Shown in pieces: positions 62,317 through 64,000 of a stretch of DNA of 64,000 bases. The notes beneath the pieces were generated by a model. The model was given only the letters and a program-made list of their open reading frames with translations. It was not told where the DNA came from and made no database searches. The translations under genes and the position numbers were made by a program. Location of the stretch: contig JARUXA010000004.1 in NCBI GenBank assembly GCA_030433805.1, forward strand, positions 208,686 to 272,685, read 5' to 3'. Every line of letters begins with the position of its first letter. The stretch's first letter is position 1. Source of the DNA: Sphingomonas sp. PsM26. GTDB lineage: Bacteria > Pseudomonadota > Alphaproteobacteria > Sphingomonadales > Sphingomonadaceae.

Positions 62317-62769
62317 ATGTTCGACGTCTCCTCATCCGAGGTGATCATTCTCGGGGTCGTGGCCTTGCTGGTCATCCCGCCCAAAGACCTGCCCAAGGCG
62401 ATGCGATCCGCGGGCTATTGGGTAGGGCGGGTGCGCGGCATCGCGACGCAGTTCCGATCGGGCTTCGACTCGATGGTTCGCGAGGCGGAACTGCACGAGA
62501 TGGAAAAGAAGTGGGCGGCGGAGAATGAGCGCATCATGCGCGAGCATCCGCCGACCCCGGTCCAGATGCTGCCCTCTGCGGATTCGGCGGCGACTGCCGA
62601 AGATGGTGAGGCGGCCCCCCATATGGTGGAACAGCCCACGATCCAGCCGGCGCACGATGTCGCTGGCCCCGTGCAGCCGGAACCGGTCGTGACGCCGGGT
62701 GTGGTCCCAGCCGACCGACATGAGACGTCGCACACGGACGACGCACCGCAACGGGCGGCCCAGTCGTGA
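62317..62769 (+). CDS. tatB: Sec-independent translocase subunit TatB
   Basis: The 150-residue protein starts MFDVSSSEVIILGVVALLVI, a membrane segment with the TatB-type N-terminus, followed by PPKDLPKAMRSAGYWVGRVR and a long amphipathic and then acidic, Pro-rich tail. It forms the substrate-recognition complex with TatC. It lies 18 bases after tatA and overlaps tatC by four bases. Confidence 0.94.
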   Translation: MFDVSSSEVIILGVVALLVIPPKDLPKAMRSAGYWVGRVRGIATQFRSGFDSMVREAELHEMEKKWAAENERIMREHPPTPVQMLPSADSAATAEDGEAAPHMVEQPTIQPAHDVAGPVQPEPVVTPGVVPADRHETSHTDDAPQRAAQS

Positions 62770-63545
62770 ACGCGCCGGTCGACGATCTCGAAGCCAGCCG
62801 CGCGCCGCTGCTGGATCACCTGATCGAATTGCGGCGTCGGTTATTCTATTGTCTCGCGACGGTCTTCGTCGCGGTGATCGTGACGTACATCTTCTCGCGC
62901 GACATCTTCACGATCCTGGTGCAGCCGCTGCTCAAGGCGGGGCAGACGCGGATCGTCACGATCGGCGTGTTCGACGGCTTCTTCGTACAGATCAAAATCG
63001 CTTTGTTCGCGGCGCTGATGATTTCCTTCCCGGTGATCGCAAACCAGTTGTGGGGCTTTGTGGCACCGGGTTTGTACCGGCAGGAAAAGCGTGCGCTGCT
63101 GCCGTTCCTGATCGCGACGCCGGTGCTGTTCGGGATGGGGGCGTCGATGGCCTACTTCCTCGCCGTACCCGCCGCGCTGCACTTCCTGCTGAGCTTCCAG
63201 GGGAACCTCGGCGGCGTCGAGCAGCAGGCTCTGACGTCGGTCGCCAGTTATCTCGATTTCATCATGCAGTTTCTGTTTGGCTTCGGGATCGCGTTCCTGA
63301 TGCCGGTGGTGCTGATGATCGTGGAGCGTGCGGGGCTGGTGACGCGCAAGCAGCTTGTTGGCGCACGGCGCTATGCAATCGTTGGCTGCTTCGCGCTGGC
63401 GCTCGTTCTGGCGCCGCCAGACGCTGGGTCGATGATCATGCTCGCGGTGCCGCTGGTGCTGCTCTACGAGCTGGCGCTCATCGCTATCTGGTTCTCGGAG
63501 CGTGGCCGGGCAAAAACTGCTAGCACCGATCTGGTCGAGAGCTGA
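62766..63545 (+). CDS. tatC: Sec-independent translocase subunit TatC
   Basis: The 259-residue protein with six membrane segments recognises twin-arginine signals. The opening LLDHLIELRRRLFYCLATVF is typical, as are FPVIANQLWGFVAPGLYRQEKR and FGFGIAFLMPVVL. The start is GTG at 62766, overlapping the tatB stop (GTGA). A strong terminator follows 30 bases after its stop. Confidence 0.96.
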   Translation: MNAPVDDLEASRAPLLDHLIELRRRLFYCLATVFVAVIVTYIFSRDIFTILVQPLLKAGQTRIVTIGVFDGFFVQIKIALFAALMISFPVIANQLWGFVAPGLYRQEKRALLPFLIATPVLFGMGASMAYFLAVPAALHFLLSFQGNLGGVEQQALTSVASYLDFIMQFLFGFGIAFLMPVVLMIVERAGLVTRKQLVGARRYAIVGCFALALVLAPPDAGSMIMLAVPLVLLYELALIAIWFSERGRAKTASTDLVES

Positions 63546-63575
63546 TCCGCCGAACGCCCGATTGCCGGACATGAA

Positions 63576-63608
63576 AAAGGCCGCCCCTGCGATGCAGGGG
63601 CGGCCTTT
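63576..63608. terminator. Bidirectional terminator between tatC and the entericidin-like gene
   Basis: A 15-bp perfect stem (AAAGGCCGCCCCTGC at 63576-63590, paired with 63594-63608) closes a GAT loop. T-rich and A-rich flanks on both sides allow it to end both the tatABC transcript and the convergent entericidin-like transcript. Confidence 0.88.
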
Positions 63609-63628
63609 CGATTCCGGCTAAGTCCGTC

Positions 63629-63763
63629 TTACTTGGACTTGTCTGCCGTCTTCTCGACGGTGCTGCCTGCCGACTTCACGTCCTTGCCGACACCTTCGAC
63701 GGTGTTGCAGGCGCTGACCAGAACGGCACTGGCGACGAGAGCGAGACTGAGAACCTTACGCAT
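63629..63763 (-). CDS. Entericidin A/B-family small lipoprotein
   Basis: The 44-residue product starts MRKVLSLALVASAVLVSAC with the lipobox Cys at 19, followed by NTVEGVGKDVKSAGSTVEKT, the entericidin pattern. These tiny outer-membrane lipoproteins respond to stress in E. coli (EcnA/EcnB antidote and toxin); the role in alphaproteobacteria is not clear. AAAGGAGG lies 5-12 bases before the ATG. The frame also opens far upstream into poor-quality sequence, which is not used. Confidence 0.9.
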   Translation of the reverse strand: MRKVLSLALVASAVLVSACNTVEGVGKDVKSAGSTVEKTADKSK

Positions 63764-63917
63764 ACGAACCTCCTTTAAATCACGAGCGTCCTGCCGGGGC
63801 AGGATGCCTGCAATCGAAATGATCGGAACGCAGGATCGTTCCACCATCCGAACAGATTCGATCCATCGAAGGATGGTCTCAGTAGCGATGTGGGGAATTG
63901 GACCCGGGCGCGCCACC

Positions 63918-63933
63918 GGGGGGGGGGGGGGGG
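63918..63933. other. Run of 16 G; probable low-quality contig end
   Basis: Positions 63918-63933 are all G, and the last ~70 bases hold further G runs and an irregular composition unlike the rest. I read this as a contig end with sequencing error. The 237-bp stretch 63764-64000 holds no gene I can support apart from the entericidin promoter region. Confidence 0.6.
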
Positions 63934-64000
63934 TGGGGGCGCCCGGGGCCATGTTGCGGTTTGGGGGCGCGGGGGGGGATAAATTGGGTATCCGAATTTC

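Overview
The window reads as a chromosomal stretch of a high-GC alphaproteobacterium of the Sphingomonas type. This rests on gene order and protein character, not on a database search: the run tRNA-Trp/secE/nusG, an NDUFA12-like protein next to DUF192 and DUF2155 proteins and aat, an argS/SPOR/nagZ/scpAB/tatABC run, and a complete dcw cell-wall and division cluster whose genes overlap by 1-4 bases. Almost everything is housekeeping. I see no prophage, insertion sequence, CRISPR array or toxin-antitoxin pair.

Layout. 1-4.5 kb: start of hemF (cut by the window edge), trmL, the cytochrome bc1 operon petABC and apt. 4.5-11.3 kb: accessory genes, namely a Gly/Tyr-rich lipoprotein, a MaoC-like hydratase, an ENPP-type phosphodiesterase, a two-gene Met/His-rich exported pair that looks metal related, ychF and a TIGR02466-type protein. 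11.5-16.5 kb: pth-rplY, modABC, secE-nusG and tRNA-Trp, all on the minus strand. 16.5-28.4 kb: a membrane PAS-GGDEF-EAL protein, a stand-alone fatty-acyl-AMP ligase, recX, a double cold-shock protein, DUF192, NDUFA12, DUF2155, aat, an orphan ParA-like ATPase, a small lipoprotein, a Y-family polymerase and cysK. 28.6-47.8 kb: the dcw cluster mraZ-rsmH-ftsL-ftsI-murE-murF-mraY-murD-ftsW-murG-murC-murB-ddl-ftsQ-ftsA-ftsZ, headed by a four-unit 10-bp direct repeat that fits an MraZ operator. 47.9-56.7 kb: a TPR/SPOR protein, dgt, a DUF1800/DUF1501 pair with a Tat signal, and an alpha-amino-acid-ester-hydrolase-like enzyme. 57-63.8 kb: argS, SPOR protein, nagZ, scpA, scpB, tatABC and an entericidin-like lipoprotein. 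The last ~100 bases look like a low-quality contig end.

The genes work together mainly in envelope building. The mur genes and ddl make the peptidoglycan precursor (MurE carries the DNPR motif of meso-diaminopimelate enzymes), mraY and murG make lipid II, and ftsW/ftsI/ftsL/ftsQ/ftsA/ftsZ place and use it at the septum. NagZ recycles it and SPOR proteins bind it. PetABC supplies respiration. TatABC can export the Rieske protein and the DUF1501 protein encoded here.

The most unusual feature is a set of REP-like palindromic elements of about 90-150 bp. At least six arm families occur in 64 kb, mostly between genes. Two families have moved into coding sequence without breaking the frame: one lies inside murD (an inverted twin sits 5' of the gene), and three copies in a row sit inside the metal-related exported protein, where the element body encodes a His/Met-rich segment. 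A third family supplies the apparent Shine-Dalgarno sequence of ddl.
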